From CAKZLS01 sp963771545 (lineage in GTDB: Bacteria > Pseudomonadota > Alphaproteobacteria > Rhodospirillales > Defluviicoccaceae): a DNA stretch of 64,000 nt. This document shows positions 45,015-53,627 of the stretch, piece by piece. The notes beneath the pieces were generated by a model, which made no database searches, was not told the DNA's origin, and saw only the letters and a program-made list of their open reading frames with translations. Each line of letters opens with the position of its first letter. The first letter of the stretch is position 1. The stretch lies in contig CAVYTX010000002.1 in NCBI GenBank assembly GCA_963771545.1, forward strand, positions 1,116,001 to 1,180,000, written 5' to 3'. Made by a program: the position numbers and the translations under genes.

Positions 45015-48000
45015 ATGGCTTGGCGTCTTGGTCTGGATCTAGGCACGAATTCCATTGGCTGGTGGGCATTTCGAATCTCGCGAGACGGCACCGGCGGACA
45101 CACCACTTGGTGTCCGGTGGCCTCGCTCGACGGCGGCGTGCTGATTTTCTCCGACGGTCGCGAACCATCGAAGGGCGGACGCGTCGGCGATAGCAATGCC
45201 GTTGCCCGGCGGCTGGCCCGAGGCATGCGACGCAATCGGCTGCACGGCAAGAACCGCGTCGACTGCTTGGTGCGGGATCTCATTTCGCTCGGTCTGCTGC
45301 CAAAGGAAGCCGAAGAGAGGAAGCAACTTTTCCAGACGCGCAAAAAACGGCATGGCGATCCCGAACGCTACAATCCTTACCGTTTGCGCACCGAGGCCTT
45401 GGAACGGGCGCTTTCGCCGGAAGAACTCGGCCGCGCCCTATTCCATCTCGGACTCCGGCGCGGCTTCAAGTCCAACCGCAAGGAAGCCAGCGACGAGGAC
45501 GGCGGCAAGCTGAAGGAGCGCATCGACACCCTTCGCGAAACCTCGGGGGGCCGTACCCTCGGACAGTACCTCTGGGAGCGGTATCAAGCTGAAAACGCCC
45601 GTGAGCACGAAGCAAACAACCGGAAAGACAACAAACACCGGCGCAAGGGCATCCGGTTTCGCGGCGAGGACGCGTTCTACTCCGACCGCGCCATGTACGA
45701 GCACGAATTCGAGGCCATCCGCGCGAAACAGGCGCCCCACCACGCCCTGACGCCGAAGCACTGGGACAGCCTCCGGGACCAGCGCGTGCTATTTCAGTGG
45801 CCGCTTCGCCCCGTGGAGCGGGGCGCCTGCGAGTTCTTCGCCGATCAGCCGAGGCACTGGAGGGACACGCCCATCGGTCACGATTATCGCATCTACCAGG
45901 AACTCAACGCCTTGAAGTGGATCGATTTCGAGCAGGCCGCCCATACGCTCGACCACGAGCAGCGCGAAGAGGTTTTAAGGGCACTTCTGACACGCAAGTC
46001 CGATGTAAAATTCGATAGCCTTCGCAAGGCCAAGCGCGCCGACAAGACCCCGCTGTTTCCGCGCGATTCCCGGTTCAATTTGGAAGACGACAAACGCAAG
46101 GCATTGAAACCTCATCGCATCGCCGCCGTGATGACCGGTGACCCGCTACTGGCCCAGCTCTGGTCCGAACGGGGGGACACCGGCACACTTGATGACATCT
46201 TCGAGGCGCTTCATGAAGCCAAGGAAGATGACGAGGCAATGGCTAGTTTGACCGACCGGTTCGGGCTGGCCCGTGACATTGCCGCCGCCCTGGTCAAGAC
46301 CCGGCTCGGCTCCGGAACCGGCAACGTGTCACGCAAGTTCATGGAGCGTATTGTCCCGGTGCTCCGCGATCAGGGATTGGTCTACTCCGACGCGGTCGCG
46401 GAACTGACCGACGACCACGGCAATAAACTGCATCACAGCCTGCGCGATGATGGACGGCGTTGGCCAACGCTGCCTTATTACGGGGAGGTGCTGGCACAAT
46501 CCATGCTGGGCAAGAATCCCAAGGCGGACCGCGAAAAAGACCCAGAAAAGTACTTCGGCAGGGTCAACAACCCCACCGTCCACGTGGCCCTGAACCAGCT
46601 TCGCAAGCTGGTCAACACGCTCGCCGAACGCTTCGGAGAGCCGCCGGCGCAGGTTCATGTGGAAGTTACCCGCGATCTCAAGCTTCCGCGCAAGGCGCGC
46701 GATGAAATCAGCAAGAAGCAGGCCGCGAATCAGCGAGAAAACAAGAGGATCGCCGACGATATCTGTAGGCCCCTCGGCATAACCGATCCCTCCGCGCTCG
46801 ACCTTAAAAAGGTCAAGCTGTGGGAGGAACTGGACAAGGACACGCTGACCCGGCGGTGCGTGTTTTCGGGGAAAGCCATCTCGGCCGCCGACCTGTTCAA
46901 CGGCGACGCGGAAATCGAGCACATTCTTCCGTTCTCCCGCACCCTCGATGACTCCATGGCCAATCTCACCGTTTCCAAGCGGTGGGCCAACCGGTTGAAA
47001 GGCAACCAAACCCCGTACCAGGCCTTCGGAAGCGATCAGCACGCGGGCAAGGGAATTCGGTGGGAAGAGATCCTGCAGCGGGCCGCGAGCCTCCCGGAAA
47101 ACAAAAGCTGGCGTTTCGGCCCCGATGCCCTGGAAGTCTACGAGAAGAATGGCGATTTCATTGCCCGCCAACTCACCGACACCGCCTATATGGCCCGCGT
47201 CACCGGGCGCTATATCAAGGCGCTCGAGGGCGTCAATCATGTCTTGCTCAATCCTGGCCGCCTGACCGCGCTGGTGCGCGGCAAGTGGCACTTGAACGAC
47301 ATCCTCAGCGACCACAACAAGAAAAGCCGCGAGGATCACCGCCATCACGCCATCGACGCCGCCGTCATCGCGCTCACCGATCGAGCGGTTCTGAACGAGA
47401 TCAGCCGCCTGACCGCGCGCGGCGCCGACGACCGGGTGCACCTGGCGGTGCCCGATCTCGACGAAACCCTCAACGCCGCCATTCGCGAACGGGCGCGGAC
47501 CATCACCGTAGCCTACAAGCCCGATCATGGCCTGCAAGGGCGCATGTTCAATGACACGGCTTATGGCTTCGTCGACAAAAGCCGGCGCGATCCGGATCTG
47601 CCCGAGCATGGCCTTGTCACTCGAAAGGCGCTCGCCAGCCTGACGCCCAAGGAATGCGAGGCTATCCGCGATCCGGAATTGCGCATCGCCGTTCGCGACT
47701 GGCTGTACGAGGCGGCGGGACGGAAGCACGAACAGGCGTTGGCTGATTTTGTGGCGGAGCACGGCATCAAGCGCGTGCGTCTTCTGATCGCCAACCAGAC
47801 GGTCCAGCCGGTCCTCTCGGCACCGTACAAGGGGTATGCGCCGGACTCCTACGTCTGCTGCGATATTTGGAAGGTGCCGAAAGGGAGAGCCGGCAAGTGG
47901 AAAGCGGGGGAGTTCGAATGGAAAGGCGCTTACTGGTCGTACGCCGAAACCATGAATGGCATGCCGGATAAGATCATCAAAAAGCCTCACCCAGCCGCTC

Positions 48001-48245
48001 AGTTTGTCACACGAGCTTTTCAAGGACGATCTGATCGCCGTCGGAATAACGGCGAGATCACGAGAGTTCTTCGGGTGGCCGGCTTCAGCACGACGAATAA
48101 CAAACTGGATGTCAAACCGCAATACGCCACCGACGCGCCCCAAAAATATGTCAGCATAAACGTGCTCGGACCAAAGGGACTGCGCCGCCTGCATGTCACC
48201 CCGGACGGCCGCGTTCTCTCGGACAGGCGCCCGAGGCGGCCATGA
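45015..48245 (+). CDS. cas9: Cas9 endonuclease, type II-C
   Basis: RNA-guided DNA endonuclease of 1076 residues, the compact II-C size. RuvC-I is LGLDLGTNSIGW with Asp8. The arginine-rich bridge helix spans about residues 63-80 (VARRLARGMRRNRLHGKNR). RuvC-II Glu550 is in VHVEVTRDLKLP. The HNH motif EIEHILPFS has His636, followed by NLTVSKRWANRLKGNQTPY. RuvC-III is HRHHAIDAAVIAL with His778 and Asp781. All catalytic residues are present, so it should be active. A ribosome site (GGGGGAT) precedes the ATG. The stop overlaps the cas1 start (ATGA). The PAM cannot be read from the sequence. Confidence 0.98.
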   Translation: MAWRLGLDLGTNSIGWWAFRISRDGTGGHTTWCPVASLDGGVLIFSDGREPSKGGRVGDSNAVARRLARGMRRNRLHGKNRVDCLVRDLISLGLLPKEAEERKQLFQTRKKRHGDPERYNPYRLRTEALERALSPEELGRALFHLGLRRGFKSNRKEASDEDGGKLKERIDTLRETSGGRTLGQYLWERYQAENAREHEANNRKDNKHRRKGIRFRGEDAFYSDRAMYEHEFEAIRAKQAPHHALTPKHWDSLRDQRVLFQWPLRPVERGACEFFADQPRHWRDTPIGHDYRIYQELNALKWIDFEQAAHTLDHEQREEVLRALLTRKSDVKFDSLRKAKRADKTPLFPRDSRFNLEDDKRKALKPHRIAAVMTGDPLLAQLWSERGDTGTLDDIFEALHEAKEDDEAMASLTDRFGLARDIAAALVKTRLGSGTGNVSRKFMERIVPVLRDQGLVYSDAVAELTDDHGNKLHHSLRDDGRRWPTLPYYGEVLAQSMLGKNPKADREKDPEKYFGRVNNPTVHVALNQLRKLVNTLAERFGEPPAQVHVEVTRDLKLPRKARDEISKKQAANQRENKRIADDICRPLGITDPSALDLKKVKLWEELDKDTLTRRCVFSGKAISAADLFNGDAEIEHILPFSRTLDDSMANLTVSKRWANRLKGNQTPYQAFGSDQHAGKGIRWEEILQRAASLPENKSWRFGPDALEVYEKNGDFIARQLTDTAYMARVTGRYIKALEGVNHVLLNPGRLTALVRGKWHLNDILSDHNKKSREDHRHHAIDAAVIALTDRAVLNEISRLTARGADDRVHLAVPDLDETLNAAIRERARTITVAYKPDHGLQGRMFNDTAYGFVDKSRRDPDLPEHGLVTRKALASLTPKECEAIRDPELRIAVRDWLYEAAGRKHEQALADFVAEHGIKRVRLLIANQTVQPVLSAPYKGYAPDSYVCCDIWKVPKGRAGKWKAGEFEWKGAYWSYAETMNGMPDKIIKKPHPAAQFVTRAFQGRSDRRRNNGEITRVLRVAGFSTTNNKLDVKPQYATDAPQKYVSINVLGPKGLRRLHVTPDGRVLSDRRPRRP

Positions 48246-49156
48246 TCGGCGGCATCGTCGAGGTGGCGGAGTCCGGCCGTCATCTGTCGGTCCATCGGGG
48301 GTTTCTGAAGGTGACCGAGGATCGCGCCGAGTTGGGCCGCGTTCCGCTCGACGACATCACCGCCCTCATTCTTTCGGGGCCGCAGATCACTTTGACCAAG
48401 CACCTGATGGAGGAACTTGCCGAACGCAAGGCCGTCATCGTTACATGCGGGCGAAACTGGCATCCGGTGTCCTTCACCCTGCCGTTCGCGGCGCACTTTC
48501 AGGCCGCCGGCATCCTGCGCGACCAGATCGCCGCCAGCGAGCCCTTGAAAAAGCGTCTGTGGCAACAACTGGTGCGCCGGAAAATCGAACACCAGGCCGC
48601 GGTTCTCGGACGCCACGCCCCCGATCATCCGAAGCTTGCCGACCTGGCGGTTCTCGCCCGTCGGGTCAAATCGGGCGATCCCGAAAACATCGAAGCCCAG
48701 GCCGCCCGCCTCTATTGGCCGGCCCTCATGGGCGGGGATTTCCGCCGCGACCGGTACGGCGCGGACTCCAACATATATCTCAACTACGGCTATACGGTGT
48801 TGCGCGCGGCGACGGCGCGGGCCGTTTGCGGGGCGGGCCTTCATCCGGCGCTCGGCCTTCACCACGGACATGACGGCAATCCCTTCGCCCTCGTGGACGA
48901 TCTGATGGAGCCCTTCCGGCCGCTCGTGGACGCCGTCGCCCGCGAACTTCAGGCGGACGGGGAGGAGGCGAATCTCGATCCCGAGCGCAAGCGCCGCATC
49001 GCCGCCGTGCTGCAACAGGACCTAATGGGCGAAAAGGGCGCCACCCCCCTGATCAATTGTCTGGCCCGGCTGGCTCAGTCGCTAGCGGCCAGTCTGTCCG
49101 AGAAAAAGGTGGCCTTGGTTCTGGGAGACATGAAAACGTCCGGCCGGCTGGTCTAA
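48242..49156 (+). CDS. cas1: CRISPR-associated endonuclease Cas1 (type II)
   Basis: Integrase of the spacer-acquisition complex. 304 residues. The metal-binding residues are readable: Glu in PENIEAQAARLYWPALMG, His in LGLHHGHDGNPFALVDDLME and the Asp/Glu of VDDLMEPFRP. NYGYTVLRAATARAVCGAGL is typical. It overlaps cas9 by four bases and is followed by cas2 after four bases. No cas4 or csn2 gene is present, which defines subtype II-C. Confidence 0.97.
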   Translation: MIGGIVEVAESGRHLSVHRGFLKVTEDRAELGRVPLDDITALILSGPQITLTKHLMEELAERKAVIVTCGRNWHPVSFTLPFAAHFQAAGILRDQIAASEPLKKRLWQQLVRRKIEHQAAVLGRHAPDHPKLADLAVLARRVKSGDPENIEAQAARLYWPALMGGDFRRDRYGADSNIYLNYGYTVLRAATARAVCGAGLHPALGLHHGHDGNPFALVDDLMEPFRPLVDAVARELQADGEEANLDPERKRRIAAVLQQDLMGEKGATPLINCLARLAQSLAASLSEKKVALVLGDMKTSGRLV

Positions 49157-49160
49157 TCCC

Positions 49161-49505
49161 GTGATCCGCGACCGGGAAACCTGGGTAAGTGGATACAGAG
49201 CCGTGTGGATGCTCGTGATGTTCGATCTGCCCGTGACCGAGAAGGAAGAGCGCAAGGCCGCCACCGGTTTCCGCAACTTCCTGCTCGACCAAGGATTTCA
49301 CATGGCCCAGTTTTCGGTCTATTATCGTCTGCTCGCCGGACGCGACGCGGCCACTGCCATGGAAAAAAAAATCGCCGCAGGGGTGCCGGAAGAGGGGTCG
49401 GTTCACATCCTGACCATTACCGACAAACAGTATGAAAACATCAGAACGTTTCAGGGACGCCGCCGTGGATCGCCGAAAAAGCCGGATCAGCTCGCCTTAT
49501 TCTGA
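49161..49505 (+). CDS. cas2: CRISPR-associated endoribonuclease Cas2
   Basis: Structural partner of Cas1 in spacer acquisition. The ferredoxin-like fold starts VWMLVMFDLPVTEKEERKAA with the conserved Asp, and FHMAQFSVYYRLLAGRDA follows. 114 residues, with a basic C-terminus ending PDQLALF. The GTG start at 49161 lies four bases after the cas1 stop. The segment MIRDRETWVSGYR before the fold is a normal type II leader. Confidence 0.95.
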   Translation: MIRDRETWVSGYRAVWMLVMFDLPVTEKEERKAATGFRNFLLDQGFHMAQFSVYYRLLAGRDAATAMEKKIAAGVPEEGSVHILTITDKQYENIRTFQGRRRGSPKKPDQLALF

Positions 49506-49536
49506 ACGCCAGCGTAATGGTTTTCGCCAAGCGAAA

Positions 49537-49573
49537 GGCCTCAAATCCCTTTTGTTTAAAGGACTTGAGGCCC
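49537..49573 (-). terminator. hairpin between cas2 and the CRISPR array
   Basis: Arms GGCCTCAAATCC and GGACTTGAGGCC flank CTTTTGTTTAAA. On the minus strand the stem is followed by TTTCGCTT. It lies at the distal end of the array as transcribed and could end array transcription, and on the plus strand also cas2 transcription. The arm shares CTCAAGTCC with the CRISPR repeat. Confidence 0.55.
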
Positions 49574-49577
49574 ATCT

Positions 49578-50671
49578 AGCTTAGATCATCCGGACTTGAG
49601 CGCAACCCGCAACATTCATCACCGTCTTACGGTTCGGGCACCAGAGCTTAGATCATCCGGACTTGAGCGCAACCCGCAACGGTCTATCTCGCTGCGCATC
49701 ATTGACGATTTAGCTTAGATCATCCGGACTTGAGCGCAACCCGCAACTCAGATATCACATGATCTGCACGTCAAGTCGGAGCTTAGATCATCCGGACTTG
49801 AGCGCAACCCGCAACGCCACAAGCGGCCGGGAAGCGATCGACCAGTAGCTTAGATCATCCGGACTTGAGCGCAACCCGCAACATGCACCCTGAAGGATCA
49901 ACGACATAGCTTAGATCATCCGGACTTGAGCGCAACCCGCAACAGAACCTGAGCGTCAATTCAATCGAGCTTAGATCATCCGGACTTGAGCGCAACCCGC
50001 AACCGTTATGCCGTGAGATCAATCACGATTACAGCTTAGATCATCCGGACTTGAGCGCAACCCGCAACGTAGCGTCTCAGTGACGAACGCGACTGCTCAG
50101 CTTAGATCATCCGGACTTGAGCGCAACCCGCAACGACACGCACGGCGCATACGGACGCGAATATCAAGCTTAGATCATCCGGACTTGAGCGCAACCCGCA
50201 ACTGCAGACCAAGCTGGATGTCGATCAAGCTGATGAGCTTAGATCATCCGGACTTGAGCGCAACCCGCAACGTCCTCATGATCCATCGCCGCTTCAGCTA
50301 TAAGCTTAGATCATCCGGACTTGAGCGCAACCCGCAACGCACTTACGCAACCATTAAGCTCGATCCAAAGCTTAGATCATCCGGACTTGAGCGCAACCCG
50401 CAACCGGCAATGCGTTGCTCAGCGTCGTGAACGCAGCTTAGATCATCCGGACTTGAGCGCAACCCGCAACTCATCCGGCCCCTACTGGTAAATTCAAACA
50501 TAGCTTAGATCATCCGGACTTGAGCGCAACCCGCAACGGTCGAAGGCTTGGGCCTTGGCAAACTCTGTAGCTTAGATCATCCGGACTTGAGCGCAACCCG
50601 CAACAACGGATCGTCAGATGGACGTTCTTGTTAACAGCTTAGATCATCCGGACTTGAGCGCAACCCGCAAC
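49578..50671 (-). CRISPR. type II-C CRISPR array, 17 repeats and 16 spacers
   Basis: The 36-bp repeat starts AGCTTAGATCATCCGGACTT and ends GAGCGCAACCCGCAAC on the plus strand, and all 17 copies look identical. The crRNA strand is the minus strand, where the repeat begins GTTGCGGG, as in other type II repeats, and is complementary to the tracrRNA. Spacer lengths from left to right: 31, 31, 32, 31, 25, 24, 29, 30, 32, 33, 31, 30, 30, 31, 31, 31. The array faces cas2, with its leader on the right. Confidence 0.98.
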
Positions 50672-50760
50672 GGCGACGGGGGGGGGGTAAACGCCCGCAT
50701 TGAAATCCTCAGCCATATCGGATATTATTCCCAAATATCCCGTTTCGAGCCCGCACCGGG
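50672..50760 (-). promoter_or_regulatory. probable CRISPR leader
   Basis: Sequence directly right of the last repeat, upstream of the array in the crRNA direction. It holds a run of ten G at 50678-50687 and an inverted repeat GGATATT / AATATCC at 50720-50740. No confident -10/-35 pair could be fixed. Confidence 0.5.
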
Positions 50761-50793
50761 CCGGGTTCAATAACTGGAACGAACGGTCCGATA

Positions 50794-51088
50794 TGACGAC
50801 AAATGACGACATCGAACGCGGAACGATCCGGCATTAAAACGGCGTGTCTTGTTTAATATCAACGACTTACGTCGTTACGAGAAGAGAATAAGGACTTTTG
50901 AATATACATTTAATATCAATGCGTTCCAAACTTTTTTGACGACAAATGATGACAAATGACGACATTTTGACCTGTTTTATTTCGGGCCAATGAAATCAAG
51001 CACTTAGCAAAAGTCAAGTCGTCAAATGTCGTCTTTTCCGTGAAATATGTCGTCATTTTCGGGATTTTTTTGACGACACGTGTCGTCA
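50794..51088. repeat. cluster of phased TGACGACA repeats with an 18-bp palindrome
   Basis: TGACGACA or one-base variants occur at 50794 and 50804, then at 50937, 50947 and 50957 (each 10 bp apart). In the other orientation they occur at 51017, 51027 and 51048. Bases 51071-51088 form the perfect palindrome TGACGACACGTGTCGTCA. No convincing gene is present; a 101-codon frame on the minus strand simply reads through the repeats. Confidence 0.75.
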
Positions 51089-51190
51089 AGACCGGAAACC
51101 GGGATTCCCCTTTTCCGTATCCCTTTCGCGGACTCCTCTCCGCGCCCCTTTCCCGGATGATTCCCGGATGACAGCGGGGCCGGCCTTGCC

Positions 51191-51475
51191 CTAATACCAA
51201 CCTGCGTTGATAGTGTCCCATTGTGATCGTGTTTCCCGCTTCCTCGGCGGGAGGGGCCGCGCCGGCGATGGGGACCCATCGTCAAGCGGTCCGCCCATAT
51301 TTCAAACATGGGTCCCGAGGATGCGCGAAACGCGACCCGGAGGACGGCCTTTCGAGGTTTCCGGACGGCGTCGCGCGCCCCCTGTGATGCTCCCGCATCA
51401 CGGCGTGACACGCTCCTTGCCGGAAACCTCGAAAGGCCGTCACAATGGGTCACTATCAACGCGGGCTGGTATAAG
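51191..51475. mobile_element. MITE-like element of nested inverted repeats
   Basis: Terminal inverted repeats of ~36 bp: the left starts CTAATACCAACCTGCGTTGA (51191) and the right, read inwards on the minus strand from 51475, starts CTTATACCAGCCCGCGTTGA. Inside are GGGGACCCAT / ATGGGTCCC (51270 and 51308), a perfect 19-bp pair at 51346-51364 and 51420-51438, and a perfect hairpin GTGATGC-TCCC-GCATCAC at 51383-51400. There is no coding capacity. The ends match the three dispersed single repeats. Confidence 0.7.
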
Positions 51476-51525
51476 AAGGCAGGAGCGCCGAGCGTGGATG
51501 CGGGCGCCGCAAGGGGAGCAGAGAC

Positions 51526-52749
51526 ATGACCGACACCCATCGTCCGGGTCCGTCCCGGCGCAGCTTTATCGCCGGCGCGGCGGCCACCGGCGTTGTCGCC
51601 GGGACCGGCTTCGTGCCCACCCGGTTCGCCATCGGCGGCGAGGCGCCCGTCAAGGTGGGGATCCTGCTACCCTACTCCGGCACCTACGCCTCGCTCGGCC
51701 AGGCCATCACCGACGGCATGAAGCTGCGCATCGCGCAGGCCGGGGGAACCCTCGGCGGCCGGCCGGTGGAATACATCGCCATCGACAGCGAGGCGTCGCC
51801 GCCCCAAGCGCCGCAGCACACCAAGAAGCTGGTCGTCAAGGACCAGGTGGATTTTCTGGTGGGGCCGGTGCATTCGGGGGTGGCGCTGGCCATGGCCAAC
51901 GTCGTGTCGGGGCGCGATTCCCCCATCATGATCATCCCCAACGCCGGCGCCAACGCGCTGACCCGCGAGCTGTGCGCGCGCAACATCTTCCGGGCGTCCT
52001 TCAGCAACTGGCAAACGACCTATCCCTGCGGTCAGGTCATGGCCGACGACGGCCACAAGACCGTCGTCACGATGACCTGGAAGTACGCCGCCGGCAACGA
52101 GATGATGACAGCCGGGACCGAGCTGTTCAAGGAGTACGGCGGCACCGTCATCAAGGACATCCGGGTGCCGTTCCCGGATGTGGAGTTCCAAGCGCACCTG
52201 TCGGAGATCGCGGCGCTCAAGCCGGACGCGGTGTTGTCGTTCTTCTCCGGCGGCGGCGCGATCAAGTTCGTCAAGGACTACGCGGCGGCGGGCCTGAAGA
52301 ACAACATCCCGCTTTACGGGCCCGGGTTTCTGACCGAGGGCTTGGCCCAGGCTCAGGGCGCGGCGGCCGAGGGGATCAAGACCACCCTCCATTACGCCCG
52401 AACGCTGGACACCCCGGCCAACAGGACGTTCCTGGAGGCCTACAAGAAGAGTTACGGGCGGGATGCCGACGTGTTCGCCGTTCAGGGGTTCGACACCGGC
52501 GGCCTGATGCTCCAGGCCACGGCCGCGACCCGGGGCGATACCGGCGCCGGCGCCAGCGCCAAGATGATGGAAACCCTGTCCGCCGCCGAGGTGCCCGACA
52601 GTCCGCGGGGGCCGTGGCGGATGTCCCAGGCGCACAATCCGGTGATGGACATCTATCTCCGCCAGGTGGAGGGCGGGGTGAACAAGATCCTTGGGGTCGC
52701 CTCCAGGGATCTCGAAGACCCGGCCACCGGATGCACGCTCGAAACTTAG
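51526..52749 (+). CDS. branched-chain amino-acid type ABC transporter substrate-binding protein
   Basis: Periplasmic binding protein of the LivJ/LivK (Peripla_BP_6) family, 407 residues. A twin-arginine-like signal (SRRSFIAGAAATGVVAGTGF) precedes VKVGILLPYSGTYASLGQAI, VDFLVGPVHSGVALAMANVV and FAVQGFDTGGLMLQA. It leads a five-gene operon with both permeases and both ATPases. Family members carry amino acids, urea, amides or aromatic acids; the ligand here is not evident. The MITE-like element ends 50 bases upstream and may carry its promoter. Confidence 0.93.
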   Translation: MTDTHRPGPSRRSFIAGAAATGVVAGTGFVPTRFAIGGEAPVKVGILLPYSGTYASLGQAITDGMKLRIAQAGGTLGGRPVEYIAIDSEASPPQAPQHTKKLVVKDQVDFLVGPVHSGVALAMANVVSGRDSPIMIIPNAGANALTRELCARNIFRASFSNWQTTYPCGQVMADDGHKTVVTMTWKYAAGNEMMTAGTELFKEYGGTVIKDIRVPFPDVEFQAHLSEIAALKPDAVLSFFSGGGAIKFVKDYAAAGLKNNIPLYGPGFLTEGLAQAQGAAAEGIKTTLHYARTLDTPANRTFLEAYKKSYGRDADVFAVQGFDTGGLMLQATAATRGDTGAGASAKMMETLSAAEVPDSPRGPWRMSQAHNPVMDIYLRQVEGGVNKILGVASRDLEDPATGCTLET

Positions 52750-52757
52750 CTTAGAGC

Positions 52758-53627
52758 ATGGACCTCGCCCAGTTCCTGGTTCAGGCGCTGAACGGCGTCC
52801 AGTACGGCCTGCTGCTGTTTCTGGTGGCGAGCGGCCTGACCCTGATCTTCGGCATCATGGGCATCATCAATCTTGCCCACGGGGCGTTCTACATGATCGG
52901 CGCCTATCTGGCCTACTGGCTGGCGGGCTGGACGGGGAACCTGTTCGCGGCCGTGCTGCTCGGCATTCCCATCGCCGTGGCCGTCGGGCTGGTGATCGAG
53001 CGGCTGCTCATTTCGCGCCTCTACCGCCGCGACCATCTGGACCAGGTGCTGCTCACCTATGGGCTGATCCTGATCCTCAATGAAGGCCAACGGATCCTGT
53101 GGGGCAGCGACTTCCACGGCGTGCCGGTGCCCGAGATGCTGGCCGGATCGGTGCCGCTGACCGAGAACCAGGCCTACCCCGTCTACCGGTTGTTCATCTC
53201 GCTGGTGTGCCTGGGCGTGGCCGCCGGGTTGTCGCTGATGATCGCCCGTACCCGGCTCGGCATGAAGATCCGCGCCGGCGCGTCCAACCGGGAGATGGCG
53301 TCGGCGCTCGGCGTCAACATCGGAGCGGTGTTCGCGGTGGTGTTCGCCCTGGGGGTGGCGCTGTCGGCGTTCTCGGGAATGATCGGCGCGCCGGTGAGCT
53401 CGGTCTATCCGGGCATGGGCGACCGGGTTCTGATCATCTCGTTCGTCGTCGTGGTGATCGGCGGCATCGGATCGGTCAAGGGCGCCTTCATCGGCGCCCT
53501 GCTGATCGGTCTGGCCGACACCTTCGGCCGGGTGCTGGTTCCCGATTTCGCCTCCATGGTGATCTACGCACTCATGGCCCTGGTGCTGCTGTGGCGGCCC
53601 CAGGGGCTGTTCGGCCGGGCCCCATGA
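52758..53627 (+). CDS. livH: branched-chain amino-acid type ABC transporter permease (LivH-like)
   Basis: Inner-membrane permease with about eight hydrophobic helices, 289 residues. Family marks: LNGVQYGLLLFLVASGLTLI, FGIMGIINLAHGAFYMIGAY and the cytoplasmic loop LRAGASNREMASALGVN-type segment (KIRAGASNREMASALGVNI). It begins 8 bases after the binding-protein stop and its stop overlaps the livM-like start. Confidence 0.94.
   Translation: MDLAQFLVQALNGVQYGLLLFLVASGLTLIFGIMGIINLAHGAFYMIGAYLAYWLAGWTGNLFAAVLLGIPIAVAVGLVIERLLISRLYRRDHLDQVLLTYGLILILNEGQRILWGSDFHGVPVPEMLAGSVPLTENQAYPVYRLFISLVCLGVAAGLSLMIARTRLGMKIRAGASNREMASALGVNIGAVFAVVFALGVALSAFSGMIGAPVSSVYPGMGDRVLIISFVVVVIGGIGSVKGAFIGALLIGLADTFGRVLVPDFASMVIYALMALVLLWRPQGLFGRAP

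Noticed and set aside
46329..48194. 621-codon frame antisense to cas9
   Set aside because: cas9 carries all family motifs on the plus strand; the antisense frame shows no domain and is explained by GC-rich third positions.
50080..50430. 116-codon frame inside the CRISPR array
   Set aside because: It translates repeats and spacers (RSSGLERNPQ recurring), not a gene.
50916..51221. 101-codon minus-strand frame ending through the TGACGACA repeats
   Set aside because: No family, composition follows the repeats, and its start lies inside the MITE-like end; treated as non-coding.
51207..52754. 515-codon frame overlapping the ABC binding-protein gene
   Set aside because: Arg/Gly-rich out-of-frame reading; the binding protein in the other frame has a signal peptide and family motifs.
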